Shown here: one piece after another, positions 35,933 through 46,126 of the stretch
How the letters are laid out: every line of letters begins with the position of its first letter
Numbering within the stretch: position 1 is the first letter of the stretch
NCBI RefSeq assembly: GCF_033095865.1
Contig: NZ_AP019365.1
Span: 1,833,501 to 1,897,500 of the forward strand
Reading direction: 5' to 3'
Length of the DNA stretch: 64,000 nucleotides
Source of the DNA: Pseudomonas sp. KU43P
GTDB lineage: Bacteria > Pseudomonadota > Gammaproteobacteria > Pseudomonadales > Pseudomonadaceae
The notes under the pieces: generated by a model
The model's input: only the letters and a program-made list of their open reading frames with translations
The model's database searches: none
Told to the model about the DNA's origin: nothing
Program-made: the position numbers and the translations under genes

Positions 35933-38900
35933 ATGAATCCCGAAAAGTCCCTGCAACTGGCCCGCCGTTTCATTGAATTGCCGCTGGACAAGCGCCGCCT
36001 GTTCCTTGAGACCCTGGCCAGGGAGGGTATCGACTTTTCCCAGTTCCCGATCCCCGCCGGGGTAGCGGCCGAAGACCGCCTGGCACCGTCCTACGCCCAG
36101 CAGCGCATGTGGGTGTTGTGGCAACTGGACCCGCAAGGCGGCGCCTACAACCTGCCGGGCGCGGTGCGCCTCACCGGCGCCCTGGACGAGGCGGCCCTGC
36201 AGCAGGCGTTCGTGTGCCTGCTGGAGCGCCACCAGAGCCTGGCCTGCGTGTTCCAGCAACAGGCCGACGAGCGCCTGCACCAGGTGCACCGCCCGGCGGC
36301 ACCGCAGGTGCAGCGCCTGGACCTGCGCGCACTGGCCCCAGCCGCCCGCGAGGCTCGAGTGCAGGCCGAGGTCGAGGCCGAGTCGCTGCGCCCGTTCGAC
36401 CTGGCCCAGGGCCCGCTGCTGCGCATTCGCCTGCTGCAACTGGCCGAGCAGGAACACGTGCTGCTGCTCACCCTGCACCACATCGTCTCCGATGGCTGGT
36501 CGATGAACGTGCTGATCGACGAATTCAGCCGTTGCTACGACGCCTTCGCCGCGGGCGCACAACCGCAGTTGCCGGCTTTGCCGATCCAGTACGTCGACTA
36601 CGCCCTGTGGCAGCGTCGCTGGCTCGAAGCCGGCGAGCTGGAGCGCCAGCTGGCCTACTGGCAGGGCAATCTGGGCACGGAGCATCCGGTGCTGGAGTTG
36701 CCCCTGGACCACCCACGGCCCGCCAGCCCGAGCTTTAGCGGCGCGCGCTTGGAATTGCCGCTGGACGGCGAACTCGCCCAGCAACTGCGCAGCTTCGCCG
36801 CCCGCCACAACCTGACCCTGTTCATGCTGCTGCTCGGCGCTTTCGGGCTGCTGCTGCAGCGCTACACCGGCCAGAGCGACCTGCGCATCGGCAGCCCAGT
36901 GGCCAACCGCAACCGCGCTGAGGTCGAAGGGCTGATCGGCCTGTTCGTCAACACCCAGGTGCTGCGCCTGCAGCCCGATGACCAGGGTGATGCACTGCGC
37001 TATCTGCAGGCTGTGCGGCAAACCGTGCTGGGCGCCCAGGCCCATCAGGACCTGCCGTTCGAGCGCCTGGTGGATGCCTTGAAGGTCGAGCGCAACCTCA
37101 GCCACGCGCCGCTGTTCCAGGTGATGTACAACCACCAGCCACAGGTGGCAGACCTGTCGGCAGTGACCCTGGCCTCGGGCCTGGCGTTGTCGGCGCTGGA
37201 GTGGCGTAGCCGCACCACTCAGTTCGACCTGAGCCTGGACACCTACGAGCGCGGCGGCGTACTGCACGCCGCCTTCACCTACGCGGTCGACCTGTTCGAC
37301 GCGGCCACCGTCGAACGCATGGCCGAGCACTGGGTCACCTTGCTCCGCGAGCTGGTGGCCGATGCGACGCGGCCGATCTGGCAACTGCCCATGCTCGCGC
37401 CGGCAAGCCTTCACACCCAGCTTCACGAGTGGAATGCTACGGCCGCCCGCTACCCGCTGCACCAAGGTGTGCACCAGTTGTTCGAGGCCCAGGCACAACG
37501 CACCCCCCAGGCCCGCGCGCTGCGCTTTGGCGACAGCACCTTGAATTACGAAGAGCTGGACGCCCGAGCCAATCGCCTGGCCCATTACCTGCGAGGGCAG
37601 GGCGTGACCACCGACACCCTGGTGGGCGTGTCGGCCCAGCGCAGTGTTGAAATGGTCGTGGCCCTGCTGGCGATTCTCAAGGCCGGTGGCGCCTATGTGC
37701 CGCTCGACCCGGAATACCCCGAAGATCGCCTGGCTTACATGATCGAGGACAGCGGCATCCGCCTGCTGTTGACCCAGCAAGCGTTACTCGCCAGCTTGCC
37801 GCTGCCGGCGGGCGTGCAATGCGTGGCCCTGGACACCCTGGAACTGGGCGGCTTGCCCAGCCGCTCACCGGCGCTGGCGCTCGAACCGGCCCAGCTGGCC
37901 TATGTGATCTACACCTCCGGCTCCACCGGCCGCCCCAAGGGCGCCGGCAACAGCCACCAGGCACTGACCAACCGGCTGTGCTGGATGCAGCAAGCCTACG
38001 GCCTGGGTGCCAGCGACACGGTGCTGCAGAAGACCCCCTTCAGCTTCGACGTGTCGGTATGGGAATTCTTCTGGCCGCTGATGACCGGCGCCTGCCTGGC
38101 CGTGGCAGCCCCCGGCGAACACCGCGACCCGCAGCGCCTGATCGCCAGCATCCAGCGCCATGGCGTCACTACCTTGCACTTCGTGCCGTCGATGTTGCAG
38201 GCCTTCATCCATGAACCCGGTGTCGAAGCCTGCCGCACCCTGACGCGCATCGTCTGCAGCGGCGAGGCGCTGCCGGTGGATGCCCAGCGCCAGGTGTTCA
38301 CGCGCTTGCCGGGCGCCGGCCTGTACAACCTCTATGGCCCCACCGAAGCCGCCATCGACGTGACCCACTGGACCTGCGTCGAAGAGGGCAAGGACAGCGT
38401 GCCGATCGGCCAGCCGATCGCCAATATCCGCACCTACGTGCTCGACGCTGGGCTGCAGCCCGTTGCCCCGGGCGTGTCCGGCGAGCTGTACCTGGGCGGC
38501 ATCGGCCTGGCCCGTGGCTACCACCGCCGGCCTGGGCTGACAGCCGAGCGCTTCGTCGCCGACCCGTTCGCCGACGGCAGCCGCCTGTACCGCACCGGCG
38601 ACCGCGTGCGCCAGCGCGCCAATGGCGTCATCGAATACCTCGGGCGCTTCGATCACCAGGTGAAGATCCGTGGCCTGCGGATTGAACTAGGCGAGATCGA
38701 GGCGCGCCTTGCCGAGCATGAATACGTGCGCGAGTGCGTGGTGCTGGCCCTCGATGGCCGCCAGCTGGTGGCCTACCTGGTGCTCAACGCCCAGCCCGAG
38801 GGCTGGCAGGGCACGCTCAAGGACTGGCTGCTGCAGACCCTGCCCGAGTTCATGGTGCCCAGCTACCTCATGGCCCTCGACAACTTGCCGCTGACCCCCA

Positions 38901-41900
38901 ACGGCAAGCTCGACCGCAAAGCCTTGCCGCAACCCGAGGCCACGGCGCAAGGCGCCTACGTGGCCCCTGAAAGCGATGCCGAACGCCAGCTTGCGCAGGT
39001 GTGGAGCGAGGTGTTGGGCGTGGCCCAGGTAGGCCTGGACGACAACTTCTTCGAACTGGGTGGCGACTCGATCATCGCCATTCAGGTGGTCAGCCGTGCC
39101 CGCCAGGCCGGGCTGGCACTCAACCCACGCGACCTGTTCCAACACCAAACCCTGCGCACCCTGGCCCAGGCCGCAGGCGAGGTGAAGTGCGTGCAGATCG
39201 ACCAGCGCCCGGCCGAAGGGCCGGCGCTGCTCACCCCCGTGCAACGGCAGTTCTTCGACACACCGATACCGCAGCGCCAGCACTGGAACCAGGCCTTGCT
39301 GCTGGTGCCGCGCCAGCCGCTGCAGCCGGAGCAACTGCAGCAGGCCTTGGCCCAGGTGGTGGCGCAGCACGATGCCCTGCGCCTGCGCTTTACCCAGGGC
39401 GATGGCCACTGGCAGCAGGCCTATGCAGCACAGGCTGTGCCACGGCTGTGGCAGCGCGAGGCGGCCAGCGAAGCAGCCCTGGCCGCCGTGTGCGATGAGG
39501 CCCAACGCAGCTTGCGCCTCGACCAGGGCCCGTTGCTGGCGGCGGTGCTGGTGGCCATGGCCGACGGCAGCCAGCGCCTGTTGCTGGTGATCCATCACCT
39601 GGTGGTCGATGGCGTGTCCTGGCGCATTCTCCTCGAAGACCTGCAACGGGCCTGCCTGGGCCAGCCGCTGCCGGCCAGAACCAGCAGCTATCAGGCCTGG
39701 GCCGAGCGCCTGGCCGGGCATGCCGAGGCGTGCATGGCGCAGCTCGAACACTGGCAGGCGATGGGCGAGGGCGAAGAGCTGCCGCGCGACCGCGCCGTGG
39801 CCCACACCCGCGTGGCCGATGAGCGCAAGGTCAGCATCAGCTTCCCGCCGGCCCTGACCCAGGCCCTGTTGCAACAGGCGCCCAGCGCCTACCGCACCCA
39901 GGTCAACGACCTGCTGCTGGCGGCGCTGGCCCGCGCCGTGTGCCAGTGGAGCGGGCAGCGTCAGGTGCTGGTGCAGCTCGAAGGCCATGGCCGCGAGGCG
40001 CTGTTCGAAGACATCGACCTGACCCGCACCGTGGGCTGGTTCACCAGCATGTACCCAGTCGCCCTGCGCCCTGAAGCTGAGCCCGGCGCCTGCATCGCGG
40101 CGGTCAAGGAGCAACTGCGCGCCGTGCCGGCCCGTGGCTTGGGCTACGGCGTGCTGCGCTACCTGGGCCCTGACGCGGTGCGCGAGCAACTGGCGCGCCT
40201 GCCGCAACCTCGGGTCACCTTCAACTACCTAGGCCAGTTCGACAGCCAGTTCGAGGCGGGTGCGTTGTGGCAGCCCGATCCGCAGGGCGCCGGCCAGGGC
40301 CAGGACGAGGAGGCGCCGCTGGCCAACTGGCTGAGCGTGGAAGGGCAGGTTTATCAAGGCGAACTGGGCATCAGTTTCGGCTTCAGTCAGGCCATGTACG
40401 ACACCGCTACCATCGAAGCCCTGGCCGCAGGTTTCGAGCATCAGTTGCGCGCGTTGGTCGAGCATTGCCTGCAACCGGGCGTGGCCAGCGCCACGTCGTC
40501 GGACTTCCCCTTGAGCGGCCTGGACAGCGCCGGGCTGGCCGCGCTGGAGCAGAATCTTGGCGAGGTCGAGGACATCCTGCCGCTGTCGCCGCTGCAACAG
40601 GGGCTGCTGTTCCACTGCCTGCACGTGGCCGAGGCCGGCGACTACATCAACCAGTTGCGGATGGACATCGACGGGCTGGAGCCACAGCGGTTCGTGGCCG
40701 CCTGGCAGGCCGCACTGGATGCCCACCCCAGCCTACGTGCCAGCTTCCATTGGCCCGATGGCGCGCCGCAGCCGCTGCAAGTGATTCACCGCCAGCGGCA
40801 ACTGCCGTTGAGCGAGCACGACTGGCGCAACGAGCCGGCACAGCAGGTGCACCTGCAGGCGCTGGCCGAGCAGCAACGCCTGGCGCTGAGCGCCACCGAT
40901 CAGGCGCCCTTGCTCGGCATTGCCCTGGTGCGCCTGGGCGAGCAGCGCTGGCACCTGATCTACACCCATCATCACTTGCTGCTCGACGGTTGGAGCCATG
41001 CGCAACTGCTCGGCGAAGTGATGCAGCGTTACCGCGGTGAGCGGCCGCGCCAGGGCGGGGCCAATCCACGGGCGTACCTGGCCTGGCTGCAGGCCCGTGA
41101 CCTGCAGCGGGATCAGCAGTTCTGGCAGGCCCAGCTGCAAGGCCTGCAGGCGCCATCGTTGCTCGCCAACCAGCGCCGCGGCATAGAAGCAACCGGCCAG
41201 GGGCTTTGGCAGCAACGCCTGGACGCTGAAACCTCGGCGCAGATCAAGGCTTCGGCACGGGCACGCAAGGTCACGGTCAATACCCTGGTTCAAGCCGCGT
41301 GGCTGTTGCTGCTGCAACGTCACTGCCGCCAGGACGTGGTGTGCATGGGCGCCTCGGTCGCCGGGCGGCCTGCGCAGCTGCCGGGTATCGAAGCGCAGCT
41401 GGGGCTGTTCATCAACACCGTGCCGGTCGTGGCCGCGCCTCGCTTGGAGCAACGCCTGGACGACTGGCTGGAGCAACTGCAGGCCGGCAACCTGGCGATC
41501 CGCGAGCACGAGTACACCCCGCTGGCCGATATCCAGCGCTGGGCGGGCAGGGCCGGCGAGGCGCTGTTCGATACCCTGCTGGCGTTCGAGAACTACCCGG
41601 TGGCCGAGGTGCTGCAGGCTACCGGCGACGGCCCGCGTTTCGGCGTGCCGCAGAGCCATGAGCAACCCCACTACGCGCTGACCTTGTCGGTGGGCATGGG
41701 CGACGCCTTGCAGGTGGACTATCGCTTCCGCCATGACGCCTTCGCCCTCGCCGACGTGCAGCGCCTGGCCGTGCAGTTCGGCCACCTGCTGCAGGCCATC
41801 GCCGCGCCGGGCAACCCGTGTCTCGGTGAGCTGGGGTTGCTCGAAGGGGCTGCACGGCAACGCTGCGCACTGCAGTGGCAGGCCGCGCAGGCCCCCGTTG

Positions 41901-44900
41901 CAAGGCTGGCCGTGCACCAGCAGATCGAGGCCCAGGCTGCGCGCAACCCACGGGCCACGGCGCTGATCGCCGAGGACGGCAGCCTGGATTACGGCCAACT
42001 CAATGGCCTGGCCAACGCCTGGGCACAGCTGCTGATCGACCGCGGTGTCGGCCCCGAAGACCTGGTGGGGCTGTGCAGCGAGCGCGGCCTGGCCATGGTC
42101 GTCGGCCTGCTGGCGATCCTCAAGGCCGGTGCAGGCTATGTACCGTTGGACCCGCACTACCCACGCCAACGGCTGCAGGACATCCTCGACGACAGCGCAG
42201 TGAAACTGGTGCTGGCCACCCACGAGGCCGCCCAGCCGCTGCAACTGGCCGCCGCCGACTGGCTGTGGCTGGACCAGCCGCAAGCGCCGCTGGCGGCCAA
42301 CCCCGCACCGCGTGCGGCTGCCGACAACCTGCTGGCGCTGATCTACACCTCCGGCTCCACCGGCCGGCCGAAAGGCGTGGCGCTGACCCACGGCGTCATC
42401 GCCGCGCACCTGCAGACCATGGCCGAGCAGTACCAGGTCACGGCGCAGGACCGTTTCGTGCACTTCGCTTCGATCAACTTCGACTGGGGCACCGAGCAGT
42501 GGCTGTTGCCCCTGAGCCAGGGTGCCTGCTGCATCCTGCGGGGCGACCAGATCTGGACGGCGGCCCAAGCGTTCGAGGTGATCGAGCGCGAACGCGCCAG
42601 CGTGGTGTATTTCCCCACCCAATACGCCTGCCAGCTGGCCGAATGGGCCCGCCAGGAAGGCCGGGAACTGCCGGTCCGTTGCCTGAACGTGGCCGGTGAG
42701 GCACTGCCACGCGAAGGCTTCGAGCGGCTCCAGGCGCATGTGCGGCCGCAGCGTATCGTCAATGGTTACGGCCCCACCGAAACCGTGATCACCCCGCTGC
42801 TGTGGCAGGCAGATGGCACCACCCGAATCGACACCGGCTACGCGCCGATCGGCACACCGGTGCCGGGGCGCAGTGCCTACCTGCTCGACCCGGCCATGCA
42901 ACTGCTCGATGCCGGCAACGTCGGCGAGCTGTACATCGGCGGCCCATGCCTGGCCCGTGGCTACTTCGGCCAGGCGGCGCTGACCGCCGAGCGCTTCGTG
43001 CCCGATCCGTTCGACCCGGTGGGTGGTGGGCGCCTGTACCGCAGCGGCGACCTGGTGCGCCAGCAGGCCAATGGCGAGCTGGAGTTCCTCGGTCGCCTCG
43101 ACCACCAGGTGAAGATTCGCGGCTTCCGCGTCGAACCCGGTGAGGTCGAGGCTTGCCTGCTGGCCCGCGCCGATGTGCGCGAGGCGGTGGTGATGCCACG
43201 CGGGCAGGGCGCCGACCTGCACCTGGCGGCCTGGCTGGTGCCGGCCGAGGCGCCGCTCGACGGCAGTGGCCTGCGCCAGCGCATCCTTGACGACCTGCGT
43301 GCGAGCCTGCCGGCGTACATGGTGCCGGCGCGCCTGCAACTGCTCGATCGAATGCCGCTGAACCCCAATGGCAAGGTCGATCGCAAGGCGCTGCCAGAGA
43401 TCGCGGACGACAGCGCCGTGGCCTTCAGTGCGCCGCTGGACGCTCTCGAACGTGAAGTCGCCCAGGCCTGGGCAGACGTGCTGGGCATGGCCGAGGTCGG
43501 GCGCTTCGAGCATTTCTTCGAGGCCGGCGGCCATTCCTTGCTGGCCACCCAGGTCGTCGCCCGCTTGCACCGTACGGGCCACACCGGCATCGGCGTGCGC
43601 GAGCTATTCAGCCACCCGCGCCTGTGCGATTTCGCCGACTGCCTGCGTCAGGCGCAGCCGGCCGCCGTCACCGGGCCGCAGTTGCGGGCCCTGGGCGACA
43701 AGGCCAGCGCGCCGTTGTCCCTGGCCCAGCGCCGGCTGTGGATCGCCGAGCAGTTCAGCCAGGGCAACGGCGCCTACGGTATGCCGCTGGCGCTGCGCCT
43801 GGCCGGCCCGCTGCAGGTCGAGTGCCTGCACCAGGCCTTGCAGGCGTTGGTGCAGCGTCACGAGGTGCTGCGCAGTGCGGTGGGCTGCGACGACGAAGGC
43901 GAGCCGCTGCTGCTGATCCAGGCGGCGCTGAACATCGAGCTGCCGCACGAAGACCTCACCGCGCTCGGCGCTGGCGAACAGCATCTGCATGTGCTCGAAG
44001 CGCAACTGGCCAATGTGCGCCAGCCGATCCCGCTGGACCAGGCGCCGATGCTGCGGGCGCGCCTGCTGCGGCTGTCGGGCGAGGCCCATGTACTGCTGCT
44101 GAACATGCACCACATCATCTCCGACGGCTGGTCGATGGCGCTGATGGTCAACGAGCTGATCGCCAGATACAGCGCCTTCGCCCAGGGCCAGGCGCCCGCG
44201 CTGCCTCCCTTGGCCTTGCAATACTCCGACTACGCCTTGTGGCAGGCCGAATGCGAGCGCGCCGGGCTGCTGCAGGCGCCGGCCCAGTGGTGGCGCGACG
44301 CACTGCATGGCAGCAGTGGGCGGCTTGGCCTGCCCACCGACCTGCCGCGCCCGGCCCAGGCGTCGCAGGCCGGCGAGAACCACACCTTCGACCTGCCGCA
44401 GGCCACCGTCGAGGCGGTGCGCGCGCGCGCGGCGCAACTGGGCGTGACGCCCTACATGCTGCTGCTGGCGGCGTTCCAGTTGCTGATGCACCGCGCCAGC
44501 GGCCAGCACGACCTGCTGCTGGGCGCCGACGTTGCCGGCCGCGAGCACTCCGACCTGGAGGCGCTGATCGGCTTCTTCGTCAACGTGCTGCCGCTGCGCT
44601 CGCAACTGGATGAGCAACTGGACTTCGCCGCCTGGCTGGCCCGTACCCGCAGCACTTTGCTCGACGCCAGCGCCCAGCAGGCGCTGCCGTTCGACCTGAT
44701 CGTCGAAGCCGCCGGCGCCCCGCGCCACCCGGGCATGAATCCGCTGGTGCAAGTGCTGTTCGTGATGAACGACATGCCTGTGGCACACAGCGGCCTGGCC
44801 GACCTGCAGGTGCAGGTGCTGCCGCAGGCGGGCGGTTACTCGAAATTCGACATGGCGCTGTTCATCGACCCGGTCGAGGCCGGCTGGCGCGTCACCTGGC

Positions 44901-46126
44901 AGTACGCCACCGATCTGTTCAAGGCAGAACGGATCCAGGCCCTGCAGTGTGGCTGGCTGGACATCCTCGGCCAGGTGCTGGGCAACCCACATATCCAACT
45001 GAGAGAGATCACTATGTCGGTTCACAGTGAAATCGTCGCGGCGCCCGCTGCAGGCAGCGCGCAACCGCGCAAGGACAAGCTCGGCAGTTTCCTCAAGCGT
45101 GGCGCGGCGGCGGCCAAGCCGGCCAGCGTGGTGCGCGAGCAGACGATGGTGCCGGGCCAGGCCTTCCCGTTGCTGGTCGAGCCCATCGACCCCGGCGTGA
45201 GCCTGACCGATTGGGTGGTGGCCAACCGCGCCGAGGTCGAGCGCAAGCTGGTCAGCCATGGCGGCATTCTGTTCCGCGGCTTTGGCCTGCAGACCCCGCA
45301 GGATTTCGAAGCCTTCGCCGAAGCGGTGCAGCCAGGGTTGTACGGCCAGTACGGTGACCTGCCGAAGAAGGAGGGCGGCAAGAACACCTACCGTTCCACG
45401 CCGTATCCAGAGCAGAAGATGATCCTGTTCCATAACGAGAGTGCCCACCAGGACCGCTGGCCGCGCAAGCAGCTGTTCTTCTGCGAGCTGCCGTCGCCGG
45501 TTGGGGGCGCCACCCCGGTCGTGGACTGCCGGCTGATGTACCAGCGCCTGCCTGATGGCTTGCGCCAGCGATTCGAAGAGAAAGGCCTGCTTTACGTGCG
45601 CACGTTCACCCACAAGCTGGACGTGTCCTGGCAGCACTTCTTCAAGACCGAGTCGCGCGCCGAGGTCGAGCGCCGTTGCCAGGCCGCAGGCATCCAATGG
45701 CGCTGGCTGGACAACGACGAGCTGCAGATCCGCACACCGTGCCCGGCCGTCATCGAGCACCCGGTCAGCGGCCAGAAGAGCTTCTTCAACCAGGTGCAGC
45801 TGCATCACGTGTTCTGCCTGGATGAAGATGTGCGTGAAGACCTGCTGGCCCTCTATGGCCTGGAACGCATGCCGCGCCATGTGTACTTCGGCGATGGCAG
45901 CCCGATCGAGGACGCCGACATGGCGCTGATCGGTGAGCTGTACGAAGCCTGCGCCGTGCGCTTCGACTGGCAGGCGGGTGACGTGATCCTGCTCGACAAC
46001 ATGCTCGCTGCCCACGCCCGCGATCCGTTCCAGGGGCCGCGCAAGATTGTCGTCGCCATGGGCGACATGATGACCCGCGCCGACCTCGAAACCCACACGC
46101 TGAACCGTACCGGAGAGCAAGCATGA
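35933..46126 (+). CDS. Pyoverdine peptide NRPS (C-A-T-E-C-A-T-C) with fused aspartyl beta-hydroxylase
   Basis: A 3397-residue synthetase. After a short docking start come C (HHIVSDG, 181), A (code DVWHVSLID, serine), carrier (1041) and E ([10 protein letters not shown], 1220), giving D-Ser. Then C (HHHLLLDG, 1679), A (code read as DWEYNAGIT, not assigned) and carrier (2529); then C (HHIISDG, 2725) with no A domain. From about residue 3027 there is a TauD/SyrP-type Fe(II)/2-oxoglutarate oxygenase with ligands H3167, E3169 and H3361 and 2-oxoglutarate-binding R3370. This matches the fused IbetaH-Asp class, which hydroxylates carrier-bound Asp. The next gene overlaps by four bases and supplies the Asp module. 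An IS box lies upstream. Confidence 0.93.
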   Translation: MNPEKSLQLARRFIELPLDKRRLFLETLAREGIDFSQFPIPAGVAAEDRLAPSYAQQRMWVLWQLDPQGGAYNLPGAVRLTGALDEAALQQAFVCLLERHQSLACVFQQQADERLHQVHRPAAPQVQRLDLRALAPAAREARVQAEVEAESLRPFDLAQGPLLRIRLLQLAEQEHVLLLTLHHIVSDGWSMNVLIDEFSRCYDAFAAGAQPQLPALPIQYVDYALWQRRWLEAGELERQLAYWQGNLGTEHPVLELPLDHPRPASPSFSGARLELPLDGELAQQLRSFAARHNLTLFMLLLGAFGLLLQRYTGQSDLRIGSPVANRNRAEVEGLIGLFVNTQVLRLQPDDQGDALRYLQAVRQTVLGAQAHQDLPFERLVDALKVERNLSHAPLFQVMYNHQPQVADLSAVTLASGLALSALEWRSRTTQFDLSLDTYERGGVLHAAFTYAVDLFDAATVERMAEHWVTLLRELVADATRPIWQLPMLAPASLHTQLHEWNATAARYPLHQGVHQLFEAQAQRTPQARALRFGDSTLNYEELDARANRLAHYLRGQGVTTDTLVGVSAQRSVEMVVALLAILKAGGAYVPLDPEYPEDRLAYMIEDSGIRLLLTQQALLASLPLPAGVQCVALDTLELGGLPSRSPALALEPAQLAYVIYTSGSTGRPKGAGNSHQALTNRLCWMQQAYGLGASDTVLQKTPFSFDVSVWEFFWPLMTGACLAVAAPGEHRDPQRLIASIQRHGVTTLHFVPSMLQAFIHEPGVEACRTLTRIVCSGEALPVDAQRQVFTRLPGAGLYNLYGPTEAAIDVTHWTCVEEGKDSVPIGQPIANIRTYVLDAGLQPVAPGVSGELYLGGIGLARGYHRRPGLTAERFVADPFADGSRLYRTGDRVRQRANGVIEYLGRFDHQVKIRGLRIELGEIEARLAEHEYVRECVVLALDGRQLVAYLVLNAQPEGWQGTLKDWLLQTLPEFMVPSYLMALDNLPLTPNGKLDRKALPQPEATAQGAYVAPESDAERQLAQVWSEVLGVAQVGLDDNFFELGGDSIIAIQVVSRARQAGLALNPRDLFQHQTLRTLAQAAGEVKCVQIDQRPAEGPALLTPVQRQFFDTPIPQRQHWNQALLLVPRQPLQPEQLQQALAQVVAQHDALRLRFTQGDGHWQQAYAAQAVPRLWQREAASEAALAAVCDEAQRSLRLDQGPLLAAVLVAMADGSQRLLLVIHHLVVDGVSWRILLEDLQRACLGQPLPARTSSYQAWAERLAGHAEACMAQLEHWQAMGEGEELPRDRAVAHTRVADERKVSISFPPALTQALLQQAPSAYRTQVNDLLLAALARAVCQWSGQRQVLVQLEGHGREALFEDIDLTRTVGWFTSMYPVALRPEAEPGACIAAVKEQLRAVPARGLGYGVLRYLGPDAVREQLARLPQPRVTFNYLGQFDSQFEAGALWQPDPQGAGQGQDEEAPLANWLSVEGQVYQGELGISFGFSQAMYDTATIEALAAGFEHQLRALVEHCLQPGVASATSSDFPLSGLDSAGLAALEQNLGEVEDILPLSPLQQGLLFHCLHVAEAGDYINQLRMDIDGLEPQRFVAAWQAALDAHPSLRASFHWPDGAPQPLQVIHRQRQLPLSEHDWRNEPAQQVHLQALAEQQRLALSATDQAPLLGIALVRLGEQRWHLIYTHHHLLLDGWSHAQLLGEVMQRYRGERPRQGGANPRAYLAWLQARDLQRDQQFWQAQLQGLQAPSLLANQRRGIEATGQGLWQQRLDAETSAQIKASARARKVTVNTLVQAAWLLLLQRHCRQDVVCMGASVAGRPAQLPGIEAQLGLFINTVPVVAAPRLEQRLDDWLEQLQAGNLAIREHEYTPLADIQRWAGRAGEALFDTLLAFENYPVAEVLQATGDGPRFGVPQSHEQPHYALTLSVGMGDALQVDYRFRHDAFALADVQRLAVQFGHLLQAIAAPGNPCLGELGLLEGAARQRCALQWQAAQAPVARLAVHQQIEAQAARNPRATALIAEDGSLDYGQLNGLANAWAQLLIDRGVGPEDLVGLCSERGLAMVVGLLAILKAGAGYVPLDPHYPRQRLQDILDDSAVKLVLATHEAAQPLQLAAADWLWLDQPQAPLAANPAPRAAADNLLALIYTSGSTGRPKGVALTHGVIAAHLQTMAEQYQVTAQDRFVHFASINFDWGTEQWLLPLSQGACCILRGDQIWTAAQAFEVIERERASVVYFPTQYACQLAEWARQEGRELPVRCLNVAGEALPREGFERLQAHVRPQRIVNGYGPTETVITPLLWQADGTTRIDTGYAPIGTPVPGRSAYLLDPAMQLLDAGNVGELYIGGPCLARGYFGQAALTAERFVPDPFDPVGGGRLYRSGDLVRQQANGELEFLGRLDHQVKIRGFRVEPGEVEACLLARADVREAVVMPRGQGADLHLAAWLVPAEAPLDGSGLRQRILDDLRASLPAYMVPARLQLLDRMPLNPNGKVDRKALPEIADDSAVAFSAPLDALEREVAQAWADVLGMAEVGRFEHFFEAGGHSLLATQVVARLHRTGHTGIGVRELFSHPRLCDFADCLRQAQPAAVTGPQLRALGDKASAPLSLAQRRLWIAEQFSQGNGAYGMPLALRLAGPLQVECLHQALQALVQRHEVLRSAVGCDDEGEPLLLIQAALNIELPHEDLTALGAGEQHLHVLEAQLANVRQPIPLDQAPMLRARLLRLSGEAHVLLLNMHHIISDGWSMALMVNELIARYSAFAQGQAPALPPLALQYSDYALWQAECERAGLLQAPAQWWRDALHGSSGRLGLPTDLPRPAQASQAGENHTFDLPQATVEAVRARAAQLGVTPYMLLLAAFQLLMHRASGQHDLLLGADVAGREHSDLEALIGFFVNVLPLRSQLDEQLDFAAWLARTRSTLLDASAQQALPFDLIVEAAGAPRHPGMNPLVQVLFVMNDMPVAHSGLADLQVQVLPQAGGYSKFDMALFIDPVEAGWRVTWQYATDLFKAERIQALQCGWLDILGQVLGNPHIQLREITMSVHSEIVAAPAAGSAQPRKDKLGSFLKRGAAAAKPASVVREQTMVPGQAFPLLVEPIDPGVSLTDWVVANRAEVERKLVSHGGILFRGFGLQTPQDFEAFAEAVQPGLYGQYGDLPKKEGGKNTYRSTPYPEQKMILFHNESAHQDRWPRKQLFFCELPSPVGGATPVVDCRLMYQRLPDGLRQRFEEKGLLYVRTFTHKLDVSWQHFFKTESRAEVERRCQAAGIQWRWLDNDELQIRTPCPAVIEHPVSGQKSFFNQVQLHHVFCLDEDVREDLLALYGLERMPRHVYFGDGSPIEDADMALIGELYEACAVRFDWQAGDVILLDNMLAAHARDPFQGPRKIVVAMGDMMTRADLETHTLNRTGEQA

